Source: Emiliania huxleyi CCMP1516 (taxonomy: Eukaryota > Haptophyta > Isochrysidales > Noelaerhabdaceae). Taken from it: a DNA stretch of 64,000 nucleotides. Where the stretch lies: positions 243,110 through 307,109 of the forward strand of contig NW_005199684.1 of the NCBI RefSeq assembly GCF_000372725.1, written 5' to 3'. The notes under the pieces were generated by a model. That model was not told the DNA's origin. It did no database searches and was given only the letters and a program-made list of their open reading frames with translations. Made by a program: the position numbers and the translations under genes. The first letter of the stretch is position 1. Each line of letters opens with the position of its first letter. Positions 1 through 8,926 of the stretch are shown here, one piece after another.

Positions 1-115
1 CGCCCTTGTCGGGGTGGTGTTTGAGTGCCAACCGGCGGTAGCTCTTTCGCACCTCGTCGGCGGACGCAGACGGAGCGAGCTGCAGGCGCTCGTAGAGGTC
101 AGGGGACTGGCTCAT
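1..115 (-). CDS. J-domain (DnaJ/HSP40) protein, N-terminal fragment
   Basis: Read on the minus strand, the first bases encode a canonical J domain: a start MSQSPDLYERLQLAPSAS, then a helix with EVRKSYRRLALKHHPDKG. The HPD tripeptide that stimulates Hsp70 ATPase activity is visible. The gene runs off the window edge, so only about 38 residues are present and the type of co-chaperone cannot be told. The ATG at 113-115 is the obvious start, but a CAG lies directly before it, so this could instead be an exon boundary. Upstream on the same strand, roughly 190-310, there is a short coding-like stretch (GIIADEPEEHSIVAEFGMYY) that could be an earlier exon. The divergent neighbour is the OGFOD2-like gene. 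The J domain is clear; the gene limits are not. Confidence 0.8.
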   Translation of the reverse strand, partial: MSQSPDLYERLQLAPSASADEVRKSYRRLALKHHPDKG

Positions 116-495
116 CTGGGCGGCGGCCGCGCAAAGCCGTGTTTTCTTTCTTTTTCTTTCTCGGTGGTCGCCTCGAGCGGGTTGGCCGACGACTGCGCGC
201 AACGGCGCAATCTCGGGGGACTTGTAGTACATCCCGAACTCGGCGACGATGGAGTGCTCCTCGGGCTCGTCCGCAATGATGCCTCGGGGCAGCCCTGGTA
301 GGGCTCGTCGAGCACCTTGCGCGTGGAGCGTGGAGCAGCTGCAGGCTGCAGCAGTAGAGGGAGGGGCCGAGGGACCCCCACCCCTTAAGGCTAACCATCA
401 GGACACAACCACACCATACGCGCAAAAAATCCGAACCCGACTCAGCCCGGGCGTGGCTGGGGAAGAGGTCGGCGCCTGGAGACCCGGGAGCCCCG
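116..495. other. intergenic region between divergent genes
   Basis: About 380 bases lie between the J-domain start and the first ATG of the oxygenase. It may hold shared promoter sequence for the divergent pair, or a missed 5' exon of the J-domain gene at about 190-310 on the minus strand. No TATA-like box stands out. Confidence 0.4.
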
Positions 496-2146
496 TTGCC
501 GAGTCCGCAGAGCGCCGACGCTCTCATCCTACCGCACGCGCATGCCTTCTCGCTCGAGACGGCATCGCAGGCCAGCGGCATTGCGGCTGATCCTCCCGAC
601 GGCGTGATTGGCTGCTGCGCCGTCTCGCCCGGGCTGGTGCTGCTCACCCTGCGTGCTGGCAGTCCATCCGGCTACGGCCTCCGGGACTGGCCGCTGCTGG
701 TCGGCGGTGCCGGTGTCGGCGACGAGCCCGCGTTTGTCCTCGCGTACGGCGGCGTCGTTCGCTCGCCCTTGGCGGTGAGGTTCGCTGCCGCGGCGGCGGC
801 CTACATGCACGGCGTCGACGACGCCTACTTTTGCGGCGGCTCCTTTTGGGATGGGCTGGGCGACCGCCCAACCCTGCGGCAGGTGTCAAAAGAGGGCTAC
901 ATCTCGGCTGCGTCTCGGCTGCAGTGTGGCCGTTGCGGTCACATCTCGAGGTTGTGCACAGATTGCTGAGCGGGCGGTAGAAACGCTGCGAGGGCCGCTG
1001 CCGCTCGACGAGGCGGATCGCGAGCGCTGGCGCGGCCGAGGCGGCCGAGGTGCTGCACAGGCGTCCTCCCTGAGCCAACACCGAGGACCCCTCTGGTGTA
1101 GGCTCGCGGCCGAGGCGCAGGCGGCGGGCAAGCTGCGGGTCGTGGACGAGTACCGCAGGATGGCCCGCTGCCCCGACCTCGTCGCGCCGGCGCCGGTGCT
1201 GCGCGCGGAGTGGCTCGTGCCTGCGTTGCGGCCGCTGGTCGCCGGCGACGCGCACGCGCCGCCGTCCAGCGGCGAGGCGCTGCTTCGCGCGGCCAGGGCG
1301 GAGCCGCTCGCCGACGGCATCGTCGCGTTTGACCTCTTCGAGCCGCGCTTCTGCGAGCTTCTGCTGGCCGAGGCAGACGCGGACGAGGCGTCTCTAGCTC
1401 CTCACGATCCGTGGACGAGTCGTGAGCACTCAACGGGATGTACCGACAGGTGGACGCATACGAGGCGACTCCGCTGCCGCGCCGGAGGCCAAACACCATG
1501 AACCGCGGCGGGCTCATCGTCAACGAGATTGGGCTGGAGCCGCTGATGGACTTGCTGCTCCGCCGGCTCATCGCCCCGCTCGCCGCGCACCTCTACTCCG
1601 CCGAGCCGTTCGCGGCGTCGCTCGACCACCACCACTCGTTTGTCGTCGCGTACCGGCACCGCGGCGACGAGTGCGGGCGCGGGAGGAACCACGGCGCGCG
1701 GTACACGCCCCTGCACTACTGCAAGCCTTCTCGCGGATCCTTCCTGTAGGCTCGACATGCACCATGACGCGTCCGAGGCGACGCTCAACGTCTGCCTCGG
1801 CCGCGAAGGGTTCACCGGGGGCGGCCTCCGCTTCTGCGGCCGCTTCGGCGGCGAGGCGCACCGGCGCAATGTCGCGGTCGCGGATCACGCCGTCGGGCGC
1901 GCCACCCTGCACCTCGGCAGGCAGCGGCACGGCGCAGACGACCTCACGAGCGGCGAGCGGCTCAACCTCATCGTGTGGGCGCGCAGCTCCGCGTTCCGCG
2001 CCGCCGCCGCCTACGGCTACATTGCTCCGGACGGCTACCCGAAGGAGCCGGAGCAGGCGCGTCCCGACCTGGAGTGTCTCTCGCTCGCCAATGACGACGA
2101 CTACCACGAGCAGCGCGCCCGCCAAGCGCCGTCTGGGGAGGGGTGA
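496..2146 (+). CDS. OGFOD2-like 2-oxoglutarate/Fe(II) oxygenase
   Basis: Four exons give 475 codons in frame: 496-879, 962-1387, 1450-1670 and 1750-2146. The C-terminal half matches the OGFOD2-type prolyl-4-hydroxylase-like fold. It has RPNTMNRGGLIVNEIGL, then the iron-binding HxD in LDMHHDASEATLNVCLG, the distal His in LHLGRQRHGA, and the 2-oxoglutarate-binding Arg in GERLNLIVWARS. All three metal ligands and the Arg are present, so an active dioxygenase is expected; its substrate is unknown in this family. Splicing at 1670/1750 joins GDE to LDMHHD exactly as homologues read. Intron 2 (1388-1449) needs a GC donor. The first ~130 residues are not recognised and the start codon is a choice of the first in-frame ATG. 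Confidence 0.86.
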
Positions 2147-2455
2147 GTGGTGAGGGGTTGCGGTGGTACATGGTAAAGATGTGTGTGGTCCCCCGTAAGG
2201 GTGCTCAAGCTCGCGTCATCCGTCAAGCGGTCAACACGTGCCGTGGTGTCCACAGCCGCGCAGCAGCGGTGCAGCGCGGATCTAGATTTCTTGTTGCGGC
2301 TGTATCTAAAAATCTCTCGGATCTACGGATTTCTTACACGTTCGAGTTCGAGGGCGGGTTCGCCGGATGGTTCGTTGTACTGTCTATGCACCCCTTCGTC
2401 CAGGGTGCGGCCCGTTGAAATGAATCATCGGTCGTCGCGCGCTCAACAGCTCCTC
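2147..2455. other. convergent intergenic region
   Basis: About 300 bases separate the stop codons of two convergent genes. It is presumably 3' UTR of both. I see no repeat or RNA gene in it. Confidence 0.4.
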
Positions 2456-3375
2456 TCAGCAGTAGGGGCTGTCGGTCCAGGCCGCCTTGACCAGCGGGTC
2501 GAGCGAGTTGAGCTGCGCGAGACGCTTCTCGATGAAGCCGACGTCGCCCTCCTCCTGCGCCTTCATGGCGGCGGGGGCCTCGAACGCCACCGCCACCGAG
2601 GCGAGCCGCAGCCCCTTGCGCACGGCGTGCACGAGGGGCACCACCTGCGCGGCGGCAGGCGTCGCAGCTCGGTTCCACTCCCCCTTCCTCTGCCGGCCAG
2701 CGGGGCACCGCGGCGGCTCGCTCCTGGGCGTCGTACATCGGGCCACCGAAGCGGGTCCAGAGGTCAGAGTGGCGAGCGCGGAAGGCAAACGGCCTACCAG
2801 GGCGAGAGCCCGGAGTTGCTGCGATGGAGGGGTCCCACAAAATAAATGAGGCGACCGCGCCCGAAGTGCCAGTCGAGAGACGGCAGCGCGTCACAGTGCG
2901 TCCTGGCGACGGCGTCGAGGTAGAGATTGCCGTAGGTCTCCGAGTGGACCTGTTCGATCGGGTACGTTGCGGCAAATTTGGCCGACTCCCGCCTCGGTAC
3001 GAGGACGTCGGCATCCTTCGCAGCGTCCAGGGCCGTCGCCCAGTGCCTCGCCATGTCGGTCTTCTCAGGCTCCTGCCAGCAGAGCCACGTCTCCGCGACC
3101 ACTCCCGGCAGCGCAGATGCGATCGCCACAGCCTCCCGCAACGCAGCTCCTTTCTTTCCCACCGCTTTCTGCTCCGACACGATGGCGCCGGTGGCAGAGA
3201 GCAAGTCACGGACGGCCGCCGCCGGGGAGGCGTCAACAACGACAACAGGCAGCCCGGCCGCCACGAGCGCTCGCAGCGTCTCCGTCGCCGCAAGGCAGCG
3301 CACGTCGTCGGCGCCCGAGTACCACGTAGCGGTGAACACCACACTCGCCACGGCCTCCGCCGCCGGCGGCGCCAT
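2456..3375 (-). CDS. conserved protein of unknown function, glycosyltransferase-like pattern
   Basis: The minus-strand protein begins MAPPAAEAVASVVFTATWY and contains PVVVVDASP, ETWLCWQEPEKTDM, ADVLVPRRE and FAATYPIEQVHSETYGNLYL. It ends SVAVAFEAPAAM...EKRLAQLNSLDPLVKAAW before a TGA. This order (a sugar-transferase-like beta strand, WxEPEK, a C-terminal KRxxQLxxL helix) resembles uncharacterised fungal proteins with a GT-A-like look; that is recollection, not a database hit. A GT-AG intron at 2708-2645 joins QERAAA to VVPLVHAV cleanly. Between GPLHRSNSGLSP and PFAFRARHSDLW (near 2785-2795) the frame shifts by one base, which could be a missed tiny intron, a sequencing error or a lesion. The nearby assembly is poor. 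Function not assigned. Confidence 0.62.
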
Positions 3376-3581
3376 TTCTTCTTGTGGTTGGAAAAAAACG
3401 AGACGGACGTTCCACCGCCTCCTTCGCCGTTCCCCCTCCTACCTCCGTCGTCCCCCCCATTTGCCGCTGCATTTTGTCGTCTGTTGGTTTCGTTTTCCTT
3501 CTGCGCCTTTTGTTCGTGCTTTCTTGATTTTTTGGGACCTCTTTCTTCTAGTGTGTGTAAAATCTCCGTCTTTATTTTATT
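3376..3581. other. 5' flank of the unknown minus-strand gene, left of the assembly gap
   Basis: This pyrimidine-rich segment lies upstream of the minus-strand ATG at 3375 and ends at the N run. Its first part, through about 3480, is duplicated in corrupted form on the other side of the gap, so it probably is not followed by the sequence shown there. Confidence 0.5.
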
Positions 3582-3681
3582 NNNNNNNNNNNNNNNNNNN
3601 NNNNNNNNNNNNNNNNNNNNNNNNNNNNNNNNNNNNNNNNNNNNNNNNNNNNNNNNNNNNNNNNNNNNNNNNNNNNNNNNN
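3582..3681. other. assembly gap (100 N)
   Basis: A run of exactly 100 N marks a scaffold join. Any reading frame that crosses it is meaningless. Confidence 0.99.
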
Positions 3682-3950
3682 CCCCCGGGGGGGGGTTTAA
3701 AAAAGAAAAAAGGAAACCCGGCCCCCAGAAGGCTTGGAAGGTTTTCTTTCCCCCAAAGGAAGCCCCATTTTTTGGCCCCCGATTTCCCCGTAGGGGGGAA
3801 ACCCCCATTTGCCAGGGTTTTCGCCGCGGGGGGCGCCTTTTTTTTTTGGGGTTGGAAAAAAAGGAGGGGGGGGTTCCCCCCCCTCTTTGGCGGTTCCCCC
3901 TCCTACTTCGGTGGTCCCCCCCCCCCCCCCCCAAGCCGCCGTTTCCTTAA
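3682..3950. other. low-quality duplicate of 3217-3485
   Basis: With an offset of about 465 bases this segment aligns base for base with the left side of the gap. The anchor bases survive, for example TTCCCCCTCCTAC and the closing GGGGCGCC versus GGCGGCGCC, while G and C runs are expanded and other bases flattened. That is the signature of a poor read tail, not of biological divergence. The following 3950-4040 stretch, with two more long C runs, may be a further noisy copy. Confidence 0.85.
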
Positions 3951-4159
3951 TCCTTTTTTTGGCCGCCCTTATTACCGCCACCTCCTTTTCCCCTTCTTAC
4001 TTCGGTTCCCCCCCCCCCCCCCCCCACCCACCCACGCCCCACGGCCACGGAAGCTGCTCGCCGCGGAAGCTGCTCGACAGGTGCCTCGCAGCTGCGTATT
4101 CTCGTATTATCTTCGAGTAAGTGTAGGTACTGCGTGGGGGCGGTACGTATTCCCGTATC

Positions 4160-4760
4160 ACGTATCACTAGCTCCGAGTAGAGGGGGCGTCCTTGCAGTT
4201 AAGGGGAAACCTGGTACGCGGGTCCAACCCTCGGAGAGTATTCTTTAGCTCCGAGTAGAGGGGGCGTTCCGCAGCTAGGGGGACCCACAGCGCGAGGGAA
4301 AAATTCCGCCGCTGGGGGAACCCCGGAGCGCAGAGCTAACCCTCGGAGACCCGTGTTATGGCCCTGCGAACGCGCACCCCCCCACGGTCGAGGAAGAGGG
4401 TGCGTTCTGCAGTTAAGGGGTAACCCGGTACACGGAACCATCCCTCGGAGACGTGTTAAGGCCCTGCGACCGCGCACCCCCAGGGCTAGGGCTCTCTTGC
4501 CCGCAACCCGATGCCAATCATCCGGCCCGCTGGGTGCGCTTCTGAGCTCCCCGGCCCTGGATGTGCGGTTGATAATTGCACTCCAAGTGCTCCAAGTTTA
4601 CTTTACGGCCCTTTCCCTGCGAACGCGCACCCCCCTAGCTAGGGGTCAGGGCTCTCTAGCCCGTAGCCCGATCCCGATCATCCGGCTCGCTGGGTGCGCT
4701 TCTCAGTTCCCCGGCCCTGGATGTGAGGCTAATGACTGCACTCCAAGTGCTCCAAGTTCT
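4160..4760. repeat. tandem block duplications
   Basis: AGCTCCGAGTAGAGGGGGCG occurs twice (about 4169 and 4249). A longer unit of about 160 bp occurs at about 4455-4610 and again at about 4617-4760. It starts with a GCGCACCCCC block, contains CGCTGGGTGCGCTTCT and CCCCGGCCCTGGATGTG, and ends with CACTCCAAGTGCTCCAAGTT. The same terminal box is found once more at 36363-36416, so it is a dispersed repeat. No coding content is apparent. Confidence 0.75.
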
Positions 4761-4775
4761 TCTTTAGGCTCGCCT

Positions 4776-5105
4776 GCGAGCCGTCTTATTACCAGGTTGC
4801 AACCTTAGTCTCGCACTGTGCTGTGAACGCTGCTGGTTGGCGTCGGTTGCGCAGCACCCCGTCCTCATCCAGGTTGTTGGTTGCTGCCCCAGGTCCCGCA
4901 CTATGTAGTGCAATGCCCCGTTCCCTGGTCATGCTTGTTCGGGTACGTGTTTCGCCCGTCCCTGCCTGTGTCCGTCCACGTCGCCCGTCGGCAAAGCCGA
5001 CGACCTATGGTGCAATACACGCCGGGTCCTGAGAGCTGCTGGTTGCCGCTCTGTTCACAGCACAGTGCGAGACTAGGGTTGCAACCTGGTAAAAAGACGG
5101 CTCGC
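4776..5105. mobile_element. 330-bp element with 53-bp inverted repeats
   Basis: Arms at 4776-4828 and 5053-5105 are reverse complements with only a few mismatches; each carries ACCAGGTTGCAACC and TCTCGCACTGTGCTGTG. The interior has no long ORF. This looks like a MITE. The decamer TTCTTTAGGC occurs outside both arms (4760-4769 and 5133-5142), but it does not abut the right arm and a related TTCTTTAG occurs nearby, so a target duplication is not proven. Confidence 0.7.
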
Positions 5106-5142
5106 TGTGAGAGAGGCTTGTATTTTTGAGAATTCTTTAGGC

Positions 5143-5989
5143 GTTCAGCCGCTCGACACGCAGGTCCGTGGGGAGATGCAAGCCATGACCCGCATATAGC
5201 TGTTGCACCGCGCACAAGAAGACTCCCCGCGCACGCACGCGCAGCAAAGAGTGATTCACATTTACGAGTAAAAGCTCCCCGGTGGGTGCCCAGAGCGTGT
5301 GTGTATGGGTGGGAGAGGAGGAGGGAGAGAGAGGAGGAGGGCGGCCGCCCGCAGCCCGCCCGCCCGCCGGCCGGCCCCCGGCTGCTGCATTTAGGCTGAA
5401 CAAGCTTTTCCTCTCGCACCCCGTCTCTTTTCCTTTCCTTTTCTTCTGAGCTTTTCTTCTCCCTTTTTTCTCTACAGCACCCTCTCTTTTCCTCTCTATT
5501 TTCCCGGGGAAACAATCAAATTTTCCGGGCTCTGAGCCGAGTCTGAGGCTGGTTTGGGCCCAAAATCAGCCAAATCGGCAAAATACCGGGTATTTTGCGG
5601 GCATACCTGGAAAACCCCGGGTATACCTGGAAAATACCCTGCGACCGCCAGGGTATTGTGCCGATTTCCTCAATTTTGCGTCAGATTTTGCCCCAGACCA
5701 GCTCTCAGACTCAGGGAAACTCGCGAGTTTCCAGAATGCTGAATGGAGCACCAAACACCCTCTGTTTTCCCTGGAAATTTCCGGAAACGCAAAGTGCTGG
5801 GGACCCTCTGTTTTCCTTTTTGTTTGCCGGAAAAGCTTGTGCAGGCCAACTGATGCTGCGGCGGCCCCCGCCCCGCCCGGTTGCATTCTCTCTGAGATAG
5901 GGAAGCAGAAAGAAAACGAACGGGGCAGACGTGCGTGTGCGCATCGCGTTTTACGACGCGGTCGGAGTGCACGCCGGCCCTCTTGCAGC
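5143..5989. other. intergenic region with CGGGTATTTT-type short repeats
   Basis: Within 5560-5670 there are several copies of GGGTATTTTG, ATACCTGGAAAA and AATACCC in both orientations. Similar ACCCGAAAATACCC strings recur at 43975-44130. A long pyrimidine tract covers 5400-5510. The rest is not recognised; the last part is the 5' flank of the next gene. Confidence 0.45.
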
Positions 5990-6976
5990 ATGCCTGAGAT
6001 GCCCGCCGGGGCTGGCTCGCCCTCGCCCTCGCCGCCGTTGGCGGCGAGCGACCAGAGCGTCGGCGAGGCCCGCCGTGCGGCGGACGCCTCCGCCGCGAGG
6101 GCAGAGGGTCAGGGCCGCGGCAGTGGCCCCGAGCGTCCCAAGCTCCGCCGACGCGCCATGTCTTACAGCCGGGCGCCGGCCCGCCGAGCAGTTTCGCCAA
6201 GACGGGCGGCGGCGCAGCCTGCCGATCCGACTGGAGGCGACGAAGCTAAGAAAGAGGGCGGGGATGGGGCTGCGGCCAAGCCTGCCGCCCCCACCACTGT
6301 GCACACCGCGGGAGAGGGGCCTCGGTATGGCCGCGCGCTCTCCTTCGGTCGGCGGCCGCGCCGAAAAGCAGCAGCCAGCCCAGCCAGTGGCGTGGGGGGC
6401 TCCTCGGCGGGCCGCGTCTCAGCTCCCGGCTCGCTGCAGCGCCTGAGGGAGATCGAGGCGCTGCTCGAGGGCGTCGGTGGCGGCGACGCGCGAAGCTGGC
6501 TGGCCAAAGCGGAGGGCGTCATGTCGACAAAAGTGGCGGAACCGAGCCGCGAGCTCGACGCCCGCGTCTTTGTGCGCGTCGGGAACCCTCGCCTCGGCTC
6601 GGTTGGCTTCTACCGTCCCAAGAAAATGTACTGCAACGAGGACCACCTCAACCTGCAAGACATTGGCGAGGGCACCATCTTGCACTGCCGCCCCTCGGAC
6701 CCGCTGCGCTTTGAGCTGCACCTGGTCTTCCAGTCGTCAAAGGGCTCGAACGTGGAAGTGCACCTGCGCTGCCTCCGCAAGCTGCACTACGACCATCTCC
6801 TCAACCGCCCGCGCCCGCCCCCTGAGGTCCACACGGCGTCGCCTCCCTCCGCACCTCCTCGGCAGCTCTCGACGTCGCACCCACCGATGCCGCTCGCCCG
6901 AGCGGGCACGCGCACCGCCAATGCCGTAGCGGAGCTGGACACGGTGCACACCGGGGCGGTGTCGCTGAACACATGA
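5990..6976 (+). CDS. hypothetical protein with basic, low-complexity N-terminus
   Basis: This is a single-exon frame of 328 codons; I chose the ATG at 5990 because the upstream frame is low complexity. The first ~170 residues are rich in Ala, Arg, Pro and Ser with RRRAMSYSRAPARRA. A compact core follows at about residues 190-275: EIEALLEGVGGGDARSW, then ARVFVRVGNPRLGSVGFY, MYCNEDHLNLQDIGEG, LHCRPSDPLRFELHLVF and VEVHLRCLRKLHYDHLL. The tail is Pro/Ser-rich. The core looks like a folded beta domain, but I do not recognise the family. Codon use is GC-rich like its neighbours. Confidence 0.6.
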   Translation: MPEMPAGAGSPSPSPPLAASDQSVGEARRAADASAARAEGQGRGSGPERPKLRRRAMSYSRAPARRAVSPRRAAAQPADPTGGDEAKKEGGDGAAAKPAAPTTVHTAGEGPRYGRALSFGRRPRRKAAASPASGVGGSSAGRVSAPGSLQRLREIEALLEGVGGGDARSWLAKAEGVMSTKVAEPSRELDARVFVRVGNPRLGSVGFYRPKKMYCNEDHLNLQDIGEGTILHCRPSDPLRFELHLVFQSSKGSNVEVHLRCLRKLHYDHLLNRPRPPPEVHTASPPSAPPRQLSTSHPPMPLARAGTRTANAVAELDTVHTGAVSLNT

Positions 6977-8926
6977 CGTTTTCGCAATCACTGGCGCTAC
7001 ACGCACTGGGCACGCGCCCCCACACCGCACACGCGCACACGCGACACGGCGGACGGTGGGCTGTGGCCCCCGCGCCCCGCGCGAAACCACAACTATACCC
7101 TTGTCGCGCCTGGGTATTCGCCCTGTGTATACATTGGCCTTCCATCTCTGATTACTCGGATTCAATATCATTTAGTCCGACATTTCTTGATCTTGTGGCT
7201 CCCCGGCGGCCGGCGCTCTCGCCTCAGGTCAGAGTACAGAGAGGGCCCAGCGACTCGTCGGTTCTGCATTCGTGCACAAAGCAGACACCAGACCTCGGTT
7301 TCCCATCGGGTTTCTGCTGCGGTTTCCCATGGCGGTTTCCCATAGCCGAAAACCCAGGGGTCGGTCGGTTTCTGCGGCGCGCTCTGGTTTTTCTGGGATC
7401 TGTTTTCTGGGACACCCGCCTCGATTTCCCGTGGGATCTGCCTGTGGGTCTGGTTTCTGCGGTGTGAATACATCTCCCGCCTCGTCCTAATGAGCTCATT
7501 CCGGCCAATGAACAGGTGTCCCCATTTATTTTTTTCAAGTGGGAACAGCAAAAAAGCGGCATGCATTCTGCGTTTCTGGTTTCTGGTTTCTGCTCCGATT
7601 GGTCGCGACTGGTGATGAGTGTCAACGCCGGGTGCGGGTAAATCTCGGCACGGATCGGCACGTGTGGTAGCGTGCGATGAGGCCTTGCCAGCTCCTGGTG
7701 GTGCCCTCAAGATCGCCGCGCGCATTGGCCGCTCCGCCGACGTTGTGATAGAGCTTCTTTCTGTCTCCAACAGAGTAGATCCAAACACTCTATTGATATG
7801 CGATAGGTACTCAAAACACTCGCACAACGCCTGCTTTCACAGCTCAGCCTTTCAGGGCTTGGGCATGACAAGCAACGGCCCCGCCGGTCGGCGTCCGATG
7901 CACGAGGCAGCCATGTTGGCTGCCACGGCGTTTCCGCTCGGGATCGCGGCAGCCTGGCGGACTCGACCGCATCGCAGGCCTCCCTCCCGTGAGCCACAAA
8001 AGTGCGTGGCAGCGCGGCGCGCCGCCAACCTCGCTTTCGGAGCAGAAACCAGAAACCAGAAGCCGAAATGCCTGGAGCGATAAAACGGTTCCCCCCAAGG
8101 GTTCCTCCCACCCAGAACATGCTGCTGTCTTAGTACTCCCGTTCGACCCATTCGGAATCCGATTAGTTAATGAAGGGTCATTCCGCCGGAATGACCCCTC
8201 CACGGGGAGATCGTTCACACCTCGAAAAACCAGAACCCAGAGTGTCTGGCTGGACCGATATTCCCATGGCCCGGATGTTTTCTGTGGGATGTGTCGAAAA
8301 AGCAGAATACAGAGCTCCTCCTCCTATAAGTCAGACGGTTTCTTGATAGCTGATATGCCAGGGAAGAGCCTGGTATCTCAGTATGTTATATCCTATGGAA
8401 TATGGTGTCTGGTTTATGCACACCTCCGGTTCTGGGTGTCAACGGGCATTGCCTGTGGTCTTCAGCGCACAAAGGGTGTGAATAGATAGAGCTCTCTTGA
8501 TCCTTCTGAGCACGAAGACCACCTTAGCCGCTTTATTTAGGGTCTGATCACTCTGCCAACTGCTATGCGGACTGGTATGCACAGAGACTGAACATGTGTC
8601 TCAGAGTGTGAGATGACTGTGAGGAGGAGATTATCTCCGCACACGCGGTCCGCGAATCGCGGTGACGTCGAGTCGTGAGTGAATTCTCGTTTTTTTACAT
8701 GTATCGTTTGTGCAGCGGCTGCACAGACTCACATTGTCAGGTTTTTAGTTGTGAGTGCTTTCGTGAGCGCCCCGGGCCCGGATCGATCGAGCCGCGGTAT
8801 CGCGCTTCTGTGTCATCCCTACTTCACGCGCAGCCCGGGTCGCTACCCTTCATGCCCCCCCCCCCCCCCCCCCCGCGGCGGCGTGCGTGGATGGCTGGCG
8901 CACCCTGGCGGCGAGTCCCGGGCCGC
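6977..8926. other. 1.95-kb intergenic region with GGTTTCT/AGAAACC repeats
   Basis: No credible gene is visible. Between 7300 and 7460 the motifs GGTTTCCCAT, GGTTTCTGC and CTGGTTTCTG recur many times. A 25-bp inverted repeat (TTTCTGGTTTCTGCTCCGA core) lies at 7573-7598 and 8037-8061. A 10-bp perfect hairpin sits at 8175-8197. From about 8680 the sequence is the 3' flank of the minus-strand glucan gene. Confidence 0.55.
8175..8197. other. perfect 10-bp hairpin
   Basis: GGGTCATTCC and GGAATGACCC pair perfectly around a 3-base loop. It lies in non-coding sequence with no gene end nearby, so a terminator role is not supported. Confidence 0.7.

Noticed and set aside
2824..4248. 474-codon plus-strand frame
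   Set aside because: It runs through the N gap and corrupted duplicate sequence and is antisense to a better supported gene.
4760..5142. TTCTTTAGGC as a target-site duplication of the 330-bp element
   Set aside because: The right copy lies 27 bases beyond the arm and a related TTCTTTAG occurs at about 4240, so it is not diagnostic.
8175..8197. Rho-independent terminator
   Set aside because: No T tract follows, no gene ends here, and the organism is eukaryotic.
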